DNA of 64,000 nucleotides from positions 62,001 to 126,000 of the forward strand of contig NZ_JABXKK010000050.1 in assembly GCF_017115045.1 (NCBI RefSeq), given 5' to 3'. The DNA is from Nostoc sp. NMS8 (lineage in GTDB: Bacteria > Cyanobacteriota > Cyanobacteriia > Cyanobacteriales > Nostocaceae). Positions within the stretch are counted from its first letter, which is position 1. The number at the start of each line of letters is the position of its first letter. Positions 49,329 to 58,579 of this stretch are shown one piece after another. Below the pieces are notes generated by a model, which saw only the letters and a program-made list of their open reading frames with translations, ran no database searches and was not told the DNA's origin. Position numbers and translations under genes: made by a program.

Positions 49329-49754
49329 TTAATCCTTTCCTATTTTTAACAAATGTCTAGATGAAATAGCCTTCATTTTCAAGTTAGTAAATTGCACGAT
49401 CGCTTTTACTAAATTTTGCTGATCTGGTTGCAAATTTATTTTTTCTAGCGCTTGCTTGATATTATTACCAGCCCGGAGATTGTGAGTAAGTTGGGCACGC
49501 TGGAATGAGGTTAACACTGCCTCTATTTCCCTGTTTCTTCTCTGACGCACAGCCTGAAGTTCTTGCCGTTGTAAAGGAGTCAGGTTAATTTCCGACGAGG
49601 TGGAATAGCTTGCAGTTTTGGTAGTTTGGGCGAAAATAATATCAGAAGTCGTATTGATTTGAACGGGTGCAGCGAAGGCAATTCCCGGCATAAAGAGGAC
49701 AAGAGCAAGAATATTAGCGAACACAGATAGCCATTTTGTCAAGTAAATTGCCAT
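49329..49754 (-). CDS. Secreted Spy/CpxP-like small protein
   Basis: 141 residues. The signal peptide has a hydrophobic core and ends AFAAP near residue 29. The mature part is helical and basic. LTPLQRQELQAVRQRRNREIEAVLTSFQRAQL recalls the LTxxQ-containing Spy/CpxP periplasmic chaperone repeats. IQFTNLKMKAI-like helices follow. The role is inferred weakly; conserved in Nostocales as far as I can judge. Confidence 0.65.
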   Translation of the reverse strand: MAIYLTKWLSVFANILALVLFMPGIAFAAPVQINTTSDIIFAQTTKTASYSTSSEINLTPLQRQELQAVRQRRNREIEAVLTSFQRAQLTHNLRAGNNIKQALEKINLQPDQQNLVKAIVQFTNLKMKAISSRHLLKIGKD

Positions 49755-49830
49755 ATTGAGAAATGTCTAGTACACAGTGGCGGAAGTTTGCCTGCTTTTA
49801 ACAAGTTGCTTGAGCAATTTGTCTAGTTAA

Positions 49831-50952
49831 TTAACCTCCAAAACCAGAAATTAAACGCTTGAGGGCACGACCGGCAATGTCGCCATAGCCCAGTTCTCCA
49901 CACATAATCTTACCCATGACTTGGGGAGCAGAGGGGTGCTTAACACCAACTTGGTAGGCAATGTTGGAAAACCGATAAAACGCCCCAGCTAACTTTTTCG
50001 CCCAAGCCATCTCAGTACCCCATTGTTCATTCATGGCTTCGCTATATTTTTCTAAAGCGTTCGCATCACCAGAAAGTGCCTCATTAATGGCTCCTGCTGC
50101 AATTAAACCGCTAAAAATTGACGGACGAATGCCTTCTGCTGTCATGGGATCAACTACACAAGCAGCTTCCCCAACCAAAACCGCATTTTGAGTGTGCAGT
50201 TTTTGATTACCATCCCAAATAGATATGGGATAACCATACTGCTTGCTAGTTTTGATATCTAGATTAAACGATCGCGCGTACTCATCTAAAATCTTCTTAA
50301 AGTCTTGGCGTTCGCCACCGACAAATGTACCGATACCAATGGAATAACCGTCCGCCTTCGGGAAGTTCCAAATGTAGCCATTTTTCACCAAGCCTAACTC
50401 GATGTGCATTGTGGATTTATCCTTGACAGTTGCCGTAACTTCTGACTCTAAAGCTCCTGCTAAACTGCGTTTACGTTCTTTGAAGCCTAGCCATTTTGCC
50501 ATTGGCCCTTTGACACCATCAGCCGCGATTAAGTAGCGGCCTGTAACTGGGCCATTGGCTGTGTTAACTTGCCAATAGTCGTTTTGAAATTCAATACCCG
50601 TTACTTCCGTATTATCTCGTAGTTCCGCCCCTTGCTTCTGTCCTTGCTGCACTAAGAAATGGTCAAAAATATCTCGTCGCACCATCCAGACTGGTTCTTT
50701 TGTGGGGATTTTTGCTTCCACCGGATCGCCCAATTTCCAGGTAAAGCGAAAGGAGTCGGCTTTTACAGAAATTACTGGGCTAAAATCAAAGTCAAACCAT
50801 TGAGCGATCGCTGGAGATACACCACCACCACAAGGTTTATATCTTGGCAGGGATTCTTTTTCTAACACTAATACTGAGCGGCCTTGTTTGGCTAAATGAT
50901 ATGCAGCTGTTCCACCAGCTGGCCCCGCGCCGACGATGATGCAGTCGTACAT
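49831..50952 (-). CDS. Geranylgeranyl reductase family FAD-dependent oxidoreductase
   Basis: 373 residues. FAD-binding dinucleotide motif CIIVGAGPAGGTAAYHLAKQG at the N terminus, PCGGGVSP (the substrate-side loop of the GGR family), RYLIAADGVKGPMAKW and GEAACVVDPMTAEGIRPSIFSG (second FAD motif). Relatives reduce geranylgeranyl chains for chlorophyll, tocopherol or lipids; this shorter type is not ChlP (about 400 residues) with certainty. It lies downstream of pyrH-frr but after a terminator, so it has its own unit. Confidence 0.85.
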   Translation of the reverse strand: MYDCIIVGAGPAGGTAAYHLAKQGRSVLVLEKESLPRYKPCGGGVSPAIAQWFDFDFSPVISVKADSFRFTWKLGDPVEAKIPTKEPVWMVRRDIFDHFLVQQGQKQGAELRDNTEVTGIEFQNDYWQVNTANGPVTGRYLIAADGVKGPMAKWLGFKERKRSLAGALESEVTATVKDKSTMHIELGLVKNGYIWNFPKADGYSIGIGTFVGGERQDFKKILDEYARSFNLDIKTSKQYGYPISIWDGNQKLHTQNAVLVGEAACVVDPMTAEGIRPSIFSGLIAAGAINEALSGDANALEKYSEAMNEQWGTEMAWAKKLAGAFYRFSNIAYQVGVKHPSAPQVMGKIMCGELGYGDIAGRALKRLISGFGG

Positions 50953-51028
50953 ATTGAATTTTTGCTCCAGAATTAGTTTATTTTCTCTTGAAATAATTAA
51001 TCAATTTTGTTAAATATCTCAGAAATGA

Positions 51029-51067
51029 TAAAGGCTGAAGAATTTATCCATCATCCTTCAGCCTTTA
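51029..51067 (-). terminator. Terminator of the pyrH-frr operon
   Basis: A 12-bp stem TAAAGGCTGAAG / CTTCAGCCTTTA with a 15-base loop, starting 19 bp after the frr stop. Confidence 0.8.
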
Positions 51068-51085
51068 TGCTTCAGACATTAAACT

Positions 51086-51634
51086 TTAAACAGTCGTAAT
51101 GTCCTTTTCTTTTTCTGCCAGTAATTCGTCGATTCGGGCAGTATACTTGTTTGTCAGTTTTTGCAATTTATCTTGCTGATCTCGTGCTTCATCTTCAGGA
51201 ATTTCAGCATTTTTTTCCTGTTTGCGAATGGCGTCTATGGCATCGCGGCGGATGTTGCGAATACTAACACGACCCTCTTCAGCATACTTAGATGCTAATT
51301 TGACGAGTTCTTTACGGCGATCGCTTGTCAAGGGCGGAATATTCAGCCGAATCACGGAACCGTCATTACTAGGGGTTAAACCGACATCTGACAAAGAAAT
51401 CGCTTTTTCGACTATATTTAAACTGCTGCGATCGTAGGGTTGAATTAAGATCGTCGTAGCATCCGGTGTGCTAATGTTTGCCAGTGATTTCAAGGAAGTG
51501 GGCGAACCGTAATAATCCACCAATACCTTATCTAATAGGCTCGCATTGGCGCGACCAGTGCGAATTGAGTTAAAAGATCGTTGAGTGGCCTCAACGGTTT
51601 TTTGCATCGTACTTTCAGCTTCAGCTAATTTCAC
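51086..51634 (-). CDS. frr: Ribosome recycling factor
   Basis: Splits post-termination ribosomes with EF-G. It has 182 residues from GTG 51634 ([13 protein letters not shown]), with GGGAGG just upstream; a TTG at 51649 would add five residues. [24 protein letters not shown] is the family signature, and the C terminus has [14 protein letters not shown] and a long charged helix. The start lies inside the 3' end of pyrH, a 14-bp overlap, so translation is probably coupled. Confidence 0.96.
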   Translation of the reverse strand: MKLAEAESTMQKTVEATQRSFNSIRTGRANASLLDKVLVDYYGSPTSLKSLANISTPDATTILIQPYDRSSLNIVEKAISLSDVGLTPSNDGSVIRLNIPPLTSDRRKELVKLASKYAEEGRVSIRNIRRDAIDAIRKQEKNAEIPEDEARDQQDKLQKLTNKYTARIDELLAEKEKDITTV

Positions 51635-52349
51635 AAGAACCTCCCACAAGGGTGCCGATGGATTCTCCCAAGACTGCTCGGTGGATGTTACCTCTCACCG
51701 TTAGGTCAAAGACCAAAATTGGGATATTATTTTCTTTACATAAGGCGATCGCAGTACTATCCATCACCCGCAAATCTTTGGCTAAAACGTGTGCGTAGGT
51801 TAGGCTATTGTAACGCTTGGCGTCAGGATAAATATGAGGATCGGCATCATACACTCCATCTACCTTGGTGGCTTTAAAAATCACCTCGGCATCAATTTCT
51901 GCTGCTCTTAATGCCGCAGTCGTATCTGTAGTAAAGAAGGGATTTCCAGAACCAGCGCCAAAAATTACCACCCGCCCTTTTTCAAGATGACGGATGGCAC
52001 GACGACGAATATACGGTTCTGCTAATTCTTGCATAGCGATCGCAGTTTGCACCCGCGTCTGTACTCCTATGCGTTCTAGCGAATCTTGCAGCGTCATGGC
52101 ATTCATTACCGTGGCAATCATCCCAATATAGTCAGCTGTTGCCCTGTCCATTCCCGCCGACGCTGCTTTGACGCCACGAAAAATATTGCCGCCGCCAACA
52201 ACTATGGCGATTTGAGTACCAGTGGCTATCACCTCTGCTAATTCTTGTGCTATGCCTTTGACCACCTCTGGGTCAATGCCATAGCCCATGTTGCCCATTA
52301 AGGCTTCACCGCTCAGTTTGAGTAAAACCCGTCGGTAATTCGTTCCCAT
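51621..52349 (-). CDS. pyrH: Uridylate kinase
   Basis: UMP to UDP. 242 residues from ATG 52349 ([17 protein letters not shown]); an extension to 52388 is unsupported. Amino-acid-kinase fold: [47 protein letters not shown] and the UMP-binding [12 protein letters not shown]. Order pyrH-frr is the common bacterial one. Confidence 0.97.
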   Translation of the reverse strand: MGTNYRRVLLKLSGEALMGNMGYGIDPEVVKGIAQELAEVIATGTQIAIVVGGGNIFRGVKAASAGMDRATADYIGMIATVMNAMTLQDSLERIGVQTRVQTAIAMQELAEPYIRRRAIRHLEKGRVVIFGAGSGNPFFTTDTTAALRAAEIDAEVIFKATKVDGVYDADPHIYPDAKRYNSLTYAHVLAKDLRVMDSTAIALCKENNIPILVFDLTVRGNIHRAVLGESIGTLVGGSCEIS

Positions 52350-52420
52350 GAAGTTCCGCTTTATCAAAAAAGTTGCAATTGCCTCCAATTTAAGATAACA
52401 GTTACAGGGACTATCTATGT

Positions 52421-52975
52421 CTAGTTACGCCAAATCAATGTAGTACCTATTGCTTCTGTTTGTTGTATATCTATTTCTCGACCATCAAAAAGAGAAGCGA
52501 TCGCTGTTCTCAAATAATCCTCTCCCACTGATGATGGCTCGTGAGGATGATTATCAATTTTACCTTTATAGCGGACTATACCATTAGTATCTATTAGAAA
52601 GGCTGTTGGTGTTTTTCTTGCACCAAAACTACCTGTTACATCTTGGGTTGAGTCCCACAGGTAGGGGAAGTTCAACTGGTGATGCCGGGCAAAAGCTTTC
52701 ATATTTTCAAAGCTTGACCTAGTATCGTAGTCAACATTACTACCATTCAATCCAATTAGTGTGAAGCCTTTTGAGGCAAATTCGGCTTGAATGTTTTTTA
52801 GCCTGCCTAGATACCACTCTACATAAGGACAGTGGTTGCACATAGAAATAACGCCGACTGCTCGGAACTTTTCAAGATAACGCCTGAGATGGTGTACTTG
52901 ACCATCAATTCCGGGCAGTTCAAAATCTGGTGCGTAGCTCCCAACGGGAGTATCGATTGTTTCTAGTAGATTCAT
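52421..52975 (-). CDS. Thioredoxin-like/AhpC-TSA family protein
   Basis: 184 residues. [20 protein letters not shown] is the redoxin start. The CxxC-type site is [17 protein letters not shown], of the CxxCPYV variety found in cyanobacterial redoxins. [21 protein letters not shown] supplies the cis-Pro region. No signal peptide. Probably reduces peroxides or disulfides; partner unknown. It is just upstream of pyrH on the same strand, 71 bp away. Confidence 0.85.
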   Translation of the reverse strand: MNLLETIDTPVGSYAPDFELPGIDGQVHHLRRYLEKFRAVGVISMCNHCPYVEWYLGRLKNIQAEFASKGFTLIGLNGSNVDYDTRSSFENMKAFARHHQLNFPYLWDSTQDVTGSFGARKTPTAFLIDTNGIVRYKGKIDNHPHEPSSVGEDYLRTAIASLFDGREIDIQQTEAIGTTLIWRN

Positions 52976-53446
52976 GATTTCTGGCTCGCAGAACTAGGAA
53001 CAAGAAAAATATTGTTAAATTCAGCGTCAGTTTCCAGTTGCAAACCACTCCTTAGCCGATGCCTCATATTCGCCAATCTTATAGACCAAAGTTGCGATCG
53101 TAAATTGTGAAACTACTGAATATAGCACTGATGCTAATTCGCTCATATCTAAAAAATAGCCAAAATATTACTCACATGACAAAACTTATGATTCATAATA
53201 CTTACATAATCTTCATCTATAAAGTAAATCACCTTTATAAACCAAATTAAAACTTCCTATACTGGATAAAACTATCATCTTAATGCTAATGTTATTAGCC
53301 GAGAATTTTTCATGGTATGTGTATAGGTTATCACCATAGGAAAAGATTTATTTTGAAAATCTGGTAAATTTTATTCAAATTCAAAACAATTTTACTTACG
53401 CCTGAGAGCTGATAAGCTTTTTACCCTTGTTATCATCAAATTTCCC
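52976..53446. other. Intergenic region, nothing recognised
   Basis: 471 bp, AT-rich, between divergent genes (redoxin and hydrolase). It presumably holds both promoters. No repeat or hairpin of note. Confidence 0.4.
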
Positions 53447-54346
53447 ATGACAACCTCAAGTTCACAAACAGCACTTCCCTCTACAAAAACCTGGATTTGG
53501 CAAGATTTTCCGATCTGCTATCAAACCCAAGGAAGCACTGGGCCAGCTGTTGTCCTGGTGCATGGATTTGGCGCTTCTTGGGGGCACTGGCGGAAAAATA
53601 TTCCCGTACTAGCACAAAGTTGCCGTGTTTATGCGATCGATTTAATTGGTTTTGGTGCTTCTGCAAAACCTCAACCTGGTGAAAAAATTGCCTATACGCT
53701 AGAAACCTGGGGACAGCAAGTAGCAGATTTTTGCTGTGAAGTAGTGGGTGAGCCAGCTTTTTTAGTCGGAAATTCCATTGGCTGTATTGTCGCCATGCAA
53801 GCAGCAGTAAACAACCCAGAAATTGCCTTGGGAGTTGCATTACTCAACTGTTCTTTACGGCTGTTGCACGATCGCAAACGGGAAACTTTACCCTTATCTC
53901 GTCGTTACGGAGCGCCTGTACTGCAACGCCTGTTATCTATTAAACCAGTTGGTGATTTCTTTTTCAATCAACTCGCCAAACCGAAAACGGTGCGGAAAAT
54001 TCTGCTGCAAGCTTATGCCAATACTGAGATGGTGACAGATGAGTTGGTAGATATTCTCACTTCACCAGCAAGCGATCCGGGGGCTGGGGCTGTGTTTCTT
54101 GCCTTTACTTCTTATTCTACAGGGCCATTACCAGAAGACCTTTTACCACTGTTACAGTGTCCGGCAATTATTTTGTGGGGAACGGCTGATCCGTGGGAAC
54201 CAATTAAGTTGGGGAGAGAATTAGCTAATTTTCCCCAAGTAGAAAAGTTTATTCCTTTAGAGGGAGTGGGGCATTGTCCGCAGGATGAAGCGCCGGAGTT
54301 AGTCAATCCGATTTTACTCGATTGGATTTTGGAGCGATCGCGGTAA
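53447..54346 (+). CDS. Alpha/beta hydrolase
   Basis: 299 residues. It has an oxyanion-hole HGFGASWGHWRKN, a nucleophile elbow GNSIGC (Ser), an acid region WGTADPWEP and a catalytic His in VGHCPQDEAPE: a complete triad. There is no signal peptide. It resembles cyanobacterial esterases close to chlorophyll/pheophytin dephytylases, but the substrate is not proved. A phytol-kinase-like gene lies about 430 bp downstream on the opposite strand. Confidence 0.88.
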   Translation: MTTSSSQTALPSTKTWIWQDFPICYQTQGSTGPAVVLVHGFGASWGHWRKNIPVLAQSCRVYAIDLIGFGASAKPQPGEKIAYTLETWGQQVADFCCEVVGEPAFLVGNSIGCIVAMQAAVNNPEIALGVALLNCSLRLLHDRKRETLPLSRRYGAPVLQRLLSIKPVGDFFFNQLAKPKTVRKILLQAYANTEMVTDELVDILTSPASDPGAGAVFLAFTSYSTGPLPEDLLPLLQCPAIILWGTADPWEPIKLGRELANFPQVEKFIPLEGVGHCPQDEAPELVNPILLDWILERSR

Positions 54347-54444
54347 TAGACTGGGCTCAATTTTCACGTGATGGGTGGTGTTGAATATATTCAAAAAGAT
54401 TTATTTTTTGTTGATTGAGCCGATACGAAAACAATAACTTTTAA

Positions 54445-54624
54445 CTACTTCTCCCTATCTTCATTTAGTGCTTTTTGGATAGCTTGGCGACAAAATTCAG
54501 GTGGGTCGTCCTTAGCCTTTACCTCTTCCTTCATTTCTTTGGTGACTCGGAAGTTTAATTGTTCGGTTAATTCCTTGCTCGGTTGGTTTCCAAAATTTTC
54601 AGGTTTACCCTTAGCTTTAGCCAT
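54445..54624 (-). CDS. Small RHH-like protein, 59 residues
   Basis: ATG 54624 to TAG 54445. It starts MAKAKGKPENFGNQPSKEL. LTEQLNFRVTKEMKEEVKA then looks like a ribbon-helix-helix strand plus helix, and FCRQAIQKALNEDREK is a second helix. Such proteins are often antitoxins or small repressors, but no toxin is adjacent. No clear ribosome binding site. The codon pattern and fold support it being real. Confidence 0.65.
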   Translation of the reverse strand: MAKAKGKPENFGNQPSKELTEQLNFRVTKEMKEEVKAKDDPPEFCRQAIQKALNEDREK

Positions 54625-54775
54625 TTATGTATAAACGTAAATATAGCTTAAAGTCGATGTTAACAACGGAATAGAGTTATTTATCGGTGAGTACTTGCTA
54701 CGAAATTGCTTAACCGTATTGGACTCAACTAAAAATCACTATATTTATAAACTAACAATGAATTTTTGCAAATTA

Positions 54776-55477
54776 CTAATTCAAAACTAACTGACTTAAA
54801 AAGAAGGCAAGGGCTGCACTACCCAAAGGAACTGTCAAATTGTCAATACCCAAAAATGAAACAGCTTCTAAAGCCGTAGCTATAACTGCTACTAACAGTG
54901 ATACTGCCCAAGTTTGCCAACTGTTTCCTCGAGTTCCAACCAAAATCAAACTACTGACAACATAGCTAACAAGCATCATAGTTAGGGAGCCTTCCCAACT
55001 TTTTTCTGTACCAAAAACTTTATACTTATGTTTACCAAAGCGTTGCCCAATTAAGGCTGCTAATCCATCTCCCCAAGTCATGATCAAAATTCCGAGTGCT
55101 GCGTACTGGGGTTGTTGCAAGTACCAAAACCAGGCAACTAAAATACCGAAACTGACAGAGTAAAAAAATGTCCCTAAGCTTTGCCGTCCAACGCTATTAA
55201 TACCAGGAAGGATGGGCAATCGGTAGGATAATAAGGTGATTGCACTCGCTAAAATAGAAGCTGTAATCCCTACACTGGCGGGAATATCTAGCCACCAGGC
55301 GATTAAAATCACATTACCAGTGCCAATATGAACTATCTTCCGCACGATTTCTGGCTTGTCGGCAAAGCGGTTTACCACCCATGCAATCAAGAGGATCAGT
55401 AACACCCAAATTGCAGCTGAAGCAATTTGCAGCCAGAAAACCGGAATTGAGGTGAAGTCAGAAAATGTAATTAACAA
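54776..55477 (-). CDS. Phytol/polyprenol kinase family membrane protein
   Basis: 233 residues, about seven helices, TTG start at 55477. The dolichol/phytol kinase signature is FGTEKSWEGSLTMMLVSYV, with ILIMTWGDGLAALIGQRFG and RKIVHIGTGNVILI before it. In plants and Synechocystis, VTE5-type kinases salvage phytol from chlorophyll for tocopherol. Function by family; the substrate could be another isoprenoid alcohol. Confidence 0.85.
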   Translation of the reverse strand: MLITFSDFTSIPVFWLQIASAAIWVLLILLIAWVVNRFADKPEIVRKIVHIGTGNVILIAWWLDIPASVGITASILASAITLLSYRLPILPGINSVGRQSLGTFFYSVSFGILVAWFWYLQQPQYAALGILIMTWGDGLAALIGQRFGKHKYKVFGTEKSWEGSLTMMLVSYVVSSLILVGTRGNSWQTWAVSLLVAVIATALEAVSFLGIDNLTVPLGSAALAFFLSQLVLN

Positions 55478-55538
55478 AGATGCGACAAAATGAAAATTTT
55501 TACCCCTGTTACTAATTTATAAGATTTGGGTAGCTGCA

Positions 55539-55775
55539 ATGAAATTATTATTTATTTGGCTGATTCGAGGCTACCGAATGTTTATCTCGCCGTTGTTTCT
55601 TCCAACTTGTCGCTTTCAACCAACTTGTTCGATGTATGCTATTGAAGCTATTGAACGATTTGGAGTGTTGCGTGGTAGCTGGATGGCAACTCTGCGAATT
55701 TTGCGCTGTCATCCGTTTCATCCAGGTGGTTACGATCCAGTGCCAGATCTGGTGGAAAAGGTGAAGGAGGAGTAG
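55539..55775 (+). CDS. yidD: Membrane protein insertion efficiency factor
   Basis: 78 residues, the normal size. [30 protein letters not shown] has the two Cys of the family, and [12 protein letters not shown] is the C-terminal signature. It assists YidC. It stands alone here, not in the rnpA-yidC cluster. Confidence 0.95.
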   Translation: MKLLFIWLIRGYRMFISPLFLPTCRFQPTCSMYAIEAIERFGVLRGSWMATLRILRCHPFHPGGYDPVPDLVEKVKEE

Positions 55776-55962
55776 TTTTGTGCAAATGGTGGTGAATTGA
55801 GGATTGGAGTTTAAACGCAAAGGAGCGCGGAGGGACGCAGAGAATGAGAAGACGGGTAGATTATTAAAGGATGTGTTCGTGGGTATAGCTATTTGGGGAG
55901 ATGTCAATAGATGAGGTTGTCATCTAGCGTGGAAAGGTTGAATAATTTAATTTAGACTTACG

Positions 55963-56160
55963 ATGAGTAATCCCACTGCGATTTCTATACCAGAACCACA
56001 AATTCCTACTCCTGGCCCGAGTCCGCTACCTAGCCCCAATCCTGAGCCGGGGCCAGCGATTCCTCAACCGTTACCGGGGCCTGTACCAGAACCAGTACCT
56101 ACTCCTATTCCTCAAACAGTTCCAGCACCAATCCCCCAAACCATACCGGAACCTGTTTAG
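55963..56160 (+). CDS. Proline-rich small protein, uncertain
   Basis: 65 residues, about half Pro, with PEPxPTP-type repeats (PIPQTVPAPIPQTIPEPV). No domain. It lies between yidD and ychF. Low-complexity frames can arise by chance, but the start, the absence of any stop and the regular period argue for a real gene. Confidence 0.4.
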   Translation: MSNPTAISIPEPQIPTPGPSPLPSPNPEPGPAIPQPLPGPVPEPVPTPIPQTVPAPIPQTIPEPV

Positions 56161-56205
56161 ATTACCTTGGTAATGTAATCCAAAATCTCAAATCTAAAAT
56201 CTAAA

Positions 56206-57297
56206 ATGCTAAGAGCCGGAATTGTCGGACTTCCCAACGTCGGAAAATCTACTTTATTTAATGCTGTAGTTGCTAATGCCAAAGCTGAAGCAGCTAACTT
56301 CCCTTTTTGCACGATTGAACCGAATGTCGGTGTTGTCGCAGTACCGGATGAACGGTTAAATGTTCTTGCTAAGATTGCCAGTTCGGCACAAACTATCCCG
56401 GCGCGGGTTGAATTTGTAGATATTGCCGGTTTAGTTAAAGGCGCAAGTCAGGGTGAGGGATTAGGGAATCAATTCCTGTCCCACATCCGGGAAGTTGATG
56501 CGATCATCCATGTGGTACGTTGTTTTGAGAATGATGATATTATCCACGTTGCTGGTTCTGTTGATCCAGCGCGAGATATTGAAATCATTAATATAGAACT
56601 GGGTTTATCAGATTTATCACAAATTGAACGACGAATTGACCGTACTCGCAAACAAGCTCGTACCAGCAAAGATGCACAGTTTGAAGTCTCAGTCTTAGAA
56701 AAGTTAGCTGCGGCTTTAAATGAAGGTAAATCGGTGCGTCAGGTGAGCTTGAATGAAGAAGAAGCAGTAATTATTAAAGGACTGGATCTGCTTACTTATA
56801 AACCGATTATTTACGCTGCCAATGTCTCTGAGGATGAGTTGGCAACAGGTAATGATTTTGTAGAAAAAGTACGGCAAATTGCAGCTACAGAAAATGCTCA
56901 AGTTGTGATAGTTTCGGCTCAAGTTGAAGCAGAATTAGTGGAATTGCCAGAGTCAGATAAAGCTGATTTCCTCAAATCTTTAGGTGTGGAAGAAGGCGGT
57001 TTGAAATCATTGATTCGGGCAACTTACACACTTTTAGGTTTACGGACATATTTTACTAATGGCCCCAAAGAAACCCGCGCTTGGACAATTAATGCGGGAA
57101 TGTCTGCACCTCAAGCTGCTGGTGTAATTCACAGTGATTTTGAGCGGGGATTTATTCGCGCCGAAACTGTCGCTTATAAAGATTTGGTAACAACTGGTTC
57201 GATGAATGCTGCAAAGGAGAAAGGATTGGTTCGCAGTGAAGGAAAAGAGTATGTTGTACAAGAAGGGGATGTAATGTTGTTCCGATTTAATGTGTAG
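56206..57297 (+). CDS. ychF: Redox-regulated ATPase/GTPase YchF
   Basis: 363 residues. The G1 loop is GLPNVGKSTLFNAV, switch DIAGLVKGASQGEGLGN, NxxE-type specificity motif region NVSEDEL, and a TGS-like C-terminal domain (YFTNGPKETRAWTINAGM, ENEGK-like SEGKEYVVQEGDVMLFRFNV). This OBG-family protein prefers ATP and affects the stress response at the ribosome. Start ATG 56206. Confidence 0.96.
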   Translation: MLRAGIVGLPNVGKSTLFNAVVANAKAEAANFPFCTIEPNVGVVAVPDERLNVLAKIASSAQTIPARVEFVDIAGLVKGASQGEGLGNQFLSHIREVDAIIHVVRCFENDDIIHVAGSVDPARDIEIINIELGLSDLSQIERRIDRTRKQARTSKDAQFEVSVLEKLAAALNEGKSVRQVSLNEEEAVIIKGLDLLTYKPIIYAANVSEDELATGNDFVEKVRQIAATENAQVVIVSAQVEAELVELPESDKADFLKSLGVEEGGLKSLIRATYTLLGLRTYFTNGPKETRAWTINAGMSAPQAAGVIHSDFERGFIRAETVAYKDLVTTGSMNAAKEKGLVRSEGKEYVVQEGDVMLFRFNV

Positions 57298-57312
57298 GGT
57301 TAATTAATGAGT

Positions 57313-57337
57313 GACCGTTATCGATAAGATAATGGTC
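57313..57337 (+). terminator. Hairpin after ychF
   Basis: GACCGTTATC / GATAATGGTC (one G-T pair), 16 bp past the stop, with no T tract. A short GGC...GCATCGC-type repeat follows at 57356-57382. Confidence 0.45.
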
Positions 57338-57355
57338 AACCTACATTAAGTTGCA

Positions 57356-57382
57356 TAGGCTTTGCCCGCCGTAGGCATCGCC
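57356..57382. repeat. Short repeat GGCTTTGCCCGCCGTAGGCA type
   Basis: Another member of the family inserted in the glycosyltransferase at 18998-19018. Confidence 0.6.
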
Positions 57383-57465
57383 ACCAATCAATAACTTGAC
57401 AAAATGTTTAATATATGTATCTGTGACGCGATCGCCAATAAACCAACAATTCTCAAAATTATTGT

Positions 57466-58377
57466 TCAGCTACTTCCACCCACAATGTATACATAAGAAC
57501 CTAAATTCTCATCATCTGTACCAACAACCACACCGCCTTCTGCACCAGGAACAAGTTCTATACCTTCAATTTTGTGGTAATCAGAGCGGTAGAAAGGAAT
57601 GAGTTGAGGATTTGGTCGCCATGTAATTTTGCGATCGCATAATCCCAAGTAACCAGCAACATATACTGCTGACTGAAATGGCCCATCATCCCCTGCATCA
57701 CTTGCTGAGGTGATGTAAACAATTCCTACTCGGTCTACTTTTAAATCAGAAATATGTCGTACATTTCCCAAGGGAAATGGCACTTTAAAGTTAGCATAAC
57801 CGGAAAAGCTAATTTCATAAGTATTTGAGTTAAATTCCCCAAAATAAATAGTTCCTGTTTTTTCTCCCTCTCCACGATTACCCCAAATAGCCACTAATTT
57901 ACCATCTATATATTGCAAGCCAAATGCTTCAAAGTTACTTTTTGGGGTAATTACTGGTAACTCAAATTCTTTGAGGATAGAGATATTTTTTGTTAATATG
58001 TCTAATTTTAGATAATAAGCTTTACCAGAACTACTTAAAGCGATAAAATCAGAATTTGATTTGTTGGGAACGGATGTTAAAGATTCTAAGTCGATGGGTA
58101 ATTGTGTGTTATTTGGCCAGTTCAATGGAAAATATTCAGGTTGACTTTTACCCTTGATACTAACAATTGCCATACGTCCTTGATTTGGTTTTTTGTTGTC
58201 ATGGACAATCAAAAAATCTAGTGAATTGCTTTGCTGCTCTATCAAAGCCATACCACTGATACCGAAAGGGATGCCACCGCGAACCGGACGCCAATCTTGT
58301 GCCGAAACTTCATGGGATATGAGTAGGAATGCAGCCAAGATTACTATGTTTATGATTAACTTGAAAAATAGAGGCAT
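57466..58377 (-). CDS. Secreted beta-propeller-like protein, unknown
   Basis: 303 residues. The signal peptide (LIINIVILAAFLLISHEVSAQ) ends near residue 27. The mature part is beta-rich with several repeats of the form (I/L)V-IWGNRGEGEKTGTIYFGEF and VGIVYITSASDAGDDGPF, which suggests a propeller. PGAEGGVVVGTDDENLG near the end looks calcium-binding. Not otherwise recognised. Confidence 0.65.
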   Translation of the reverse strand: MPLFFKLIINIVILAAFLLISHEVSAQDWRPVRGGIPFGISGMALIEQQSNSLDFLIVHDNKKPNQGRMAIVSIKGKSQPEYFPLNWPNNTQLPIDLESLTSVPNKSNSDFIALSSSGKAYYLKLDILTKNISILKEFELPVITPKSNFEAFGLQYIDGKLVAIWGNRGEGEKTGTIYFGEFNSNTYEISFSGYANFKVPFPLGNVRHISDLKVDRVGIVYITSASDAGDDGPFQSAVYVAGYLGLCDRKITWRPNPQLIPFYRSDYHKIEGIELVPGAEGGVVVGTDDENLGSYVYIVGGSS

Positions 58378-58579
58378 ATTGATTTAGTCAAGCTGTGAGT
58401 ATTAGTAACAGAAGTGTGTTAACTGATGCTCAATTAGATGAAACCCACCTCTGTAGGTTTTGTTTGTATAGACGCGGTTTCTAACCGCCCGTTTCCTGTT
58501 AAGTTGACACCAATGAGCAATGCTGTGCCCCTACAACAGATGTGGTTCAAATACATGAAAACTGCTGTAATTAATTGAC

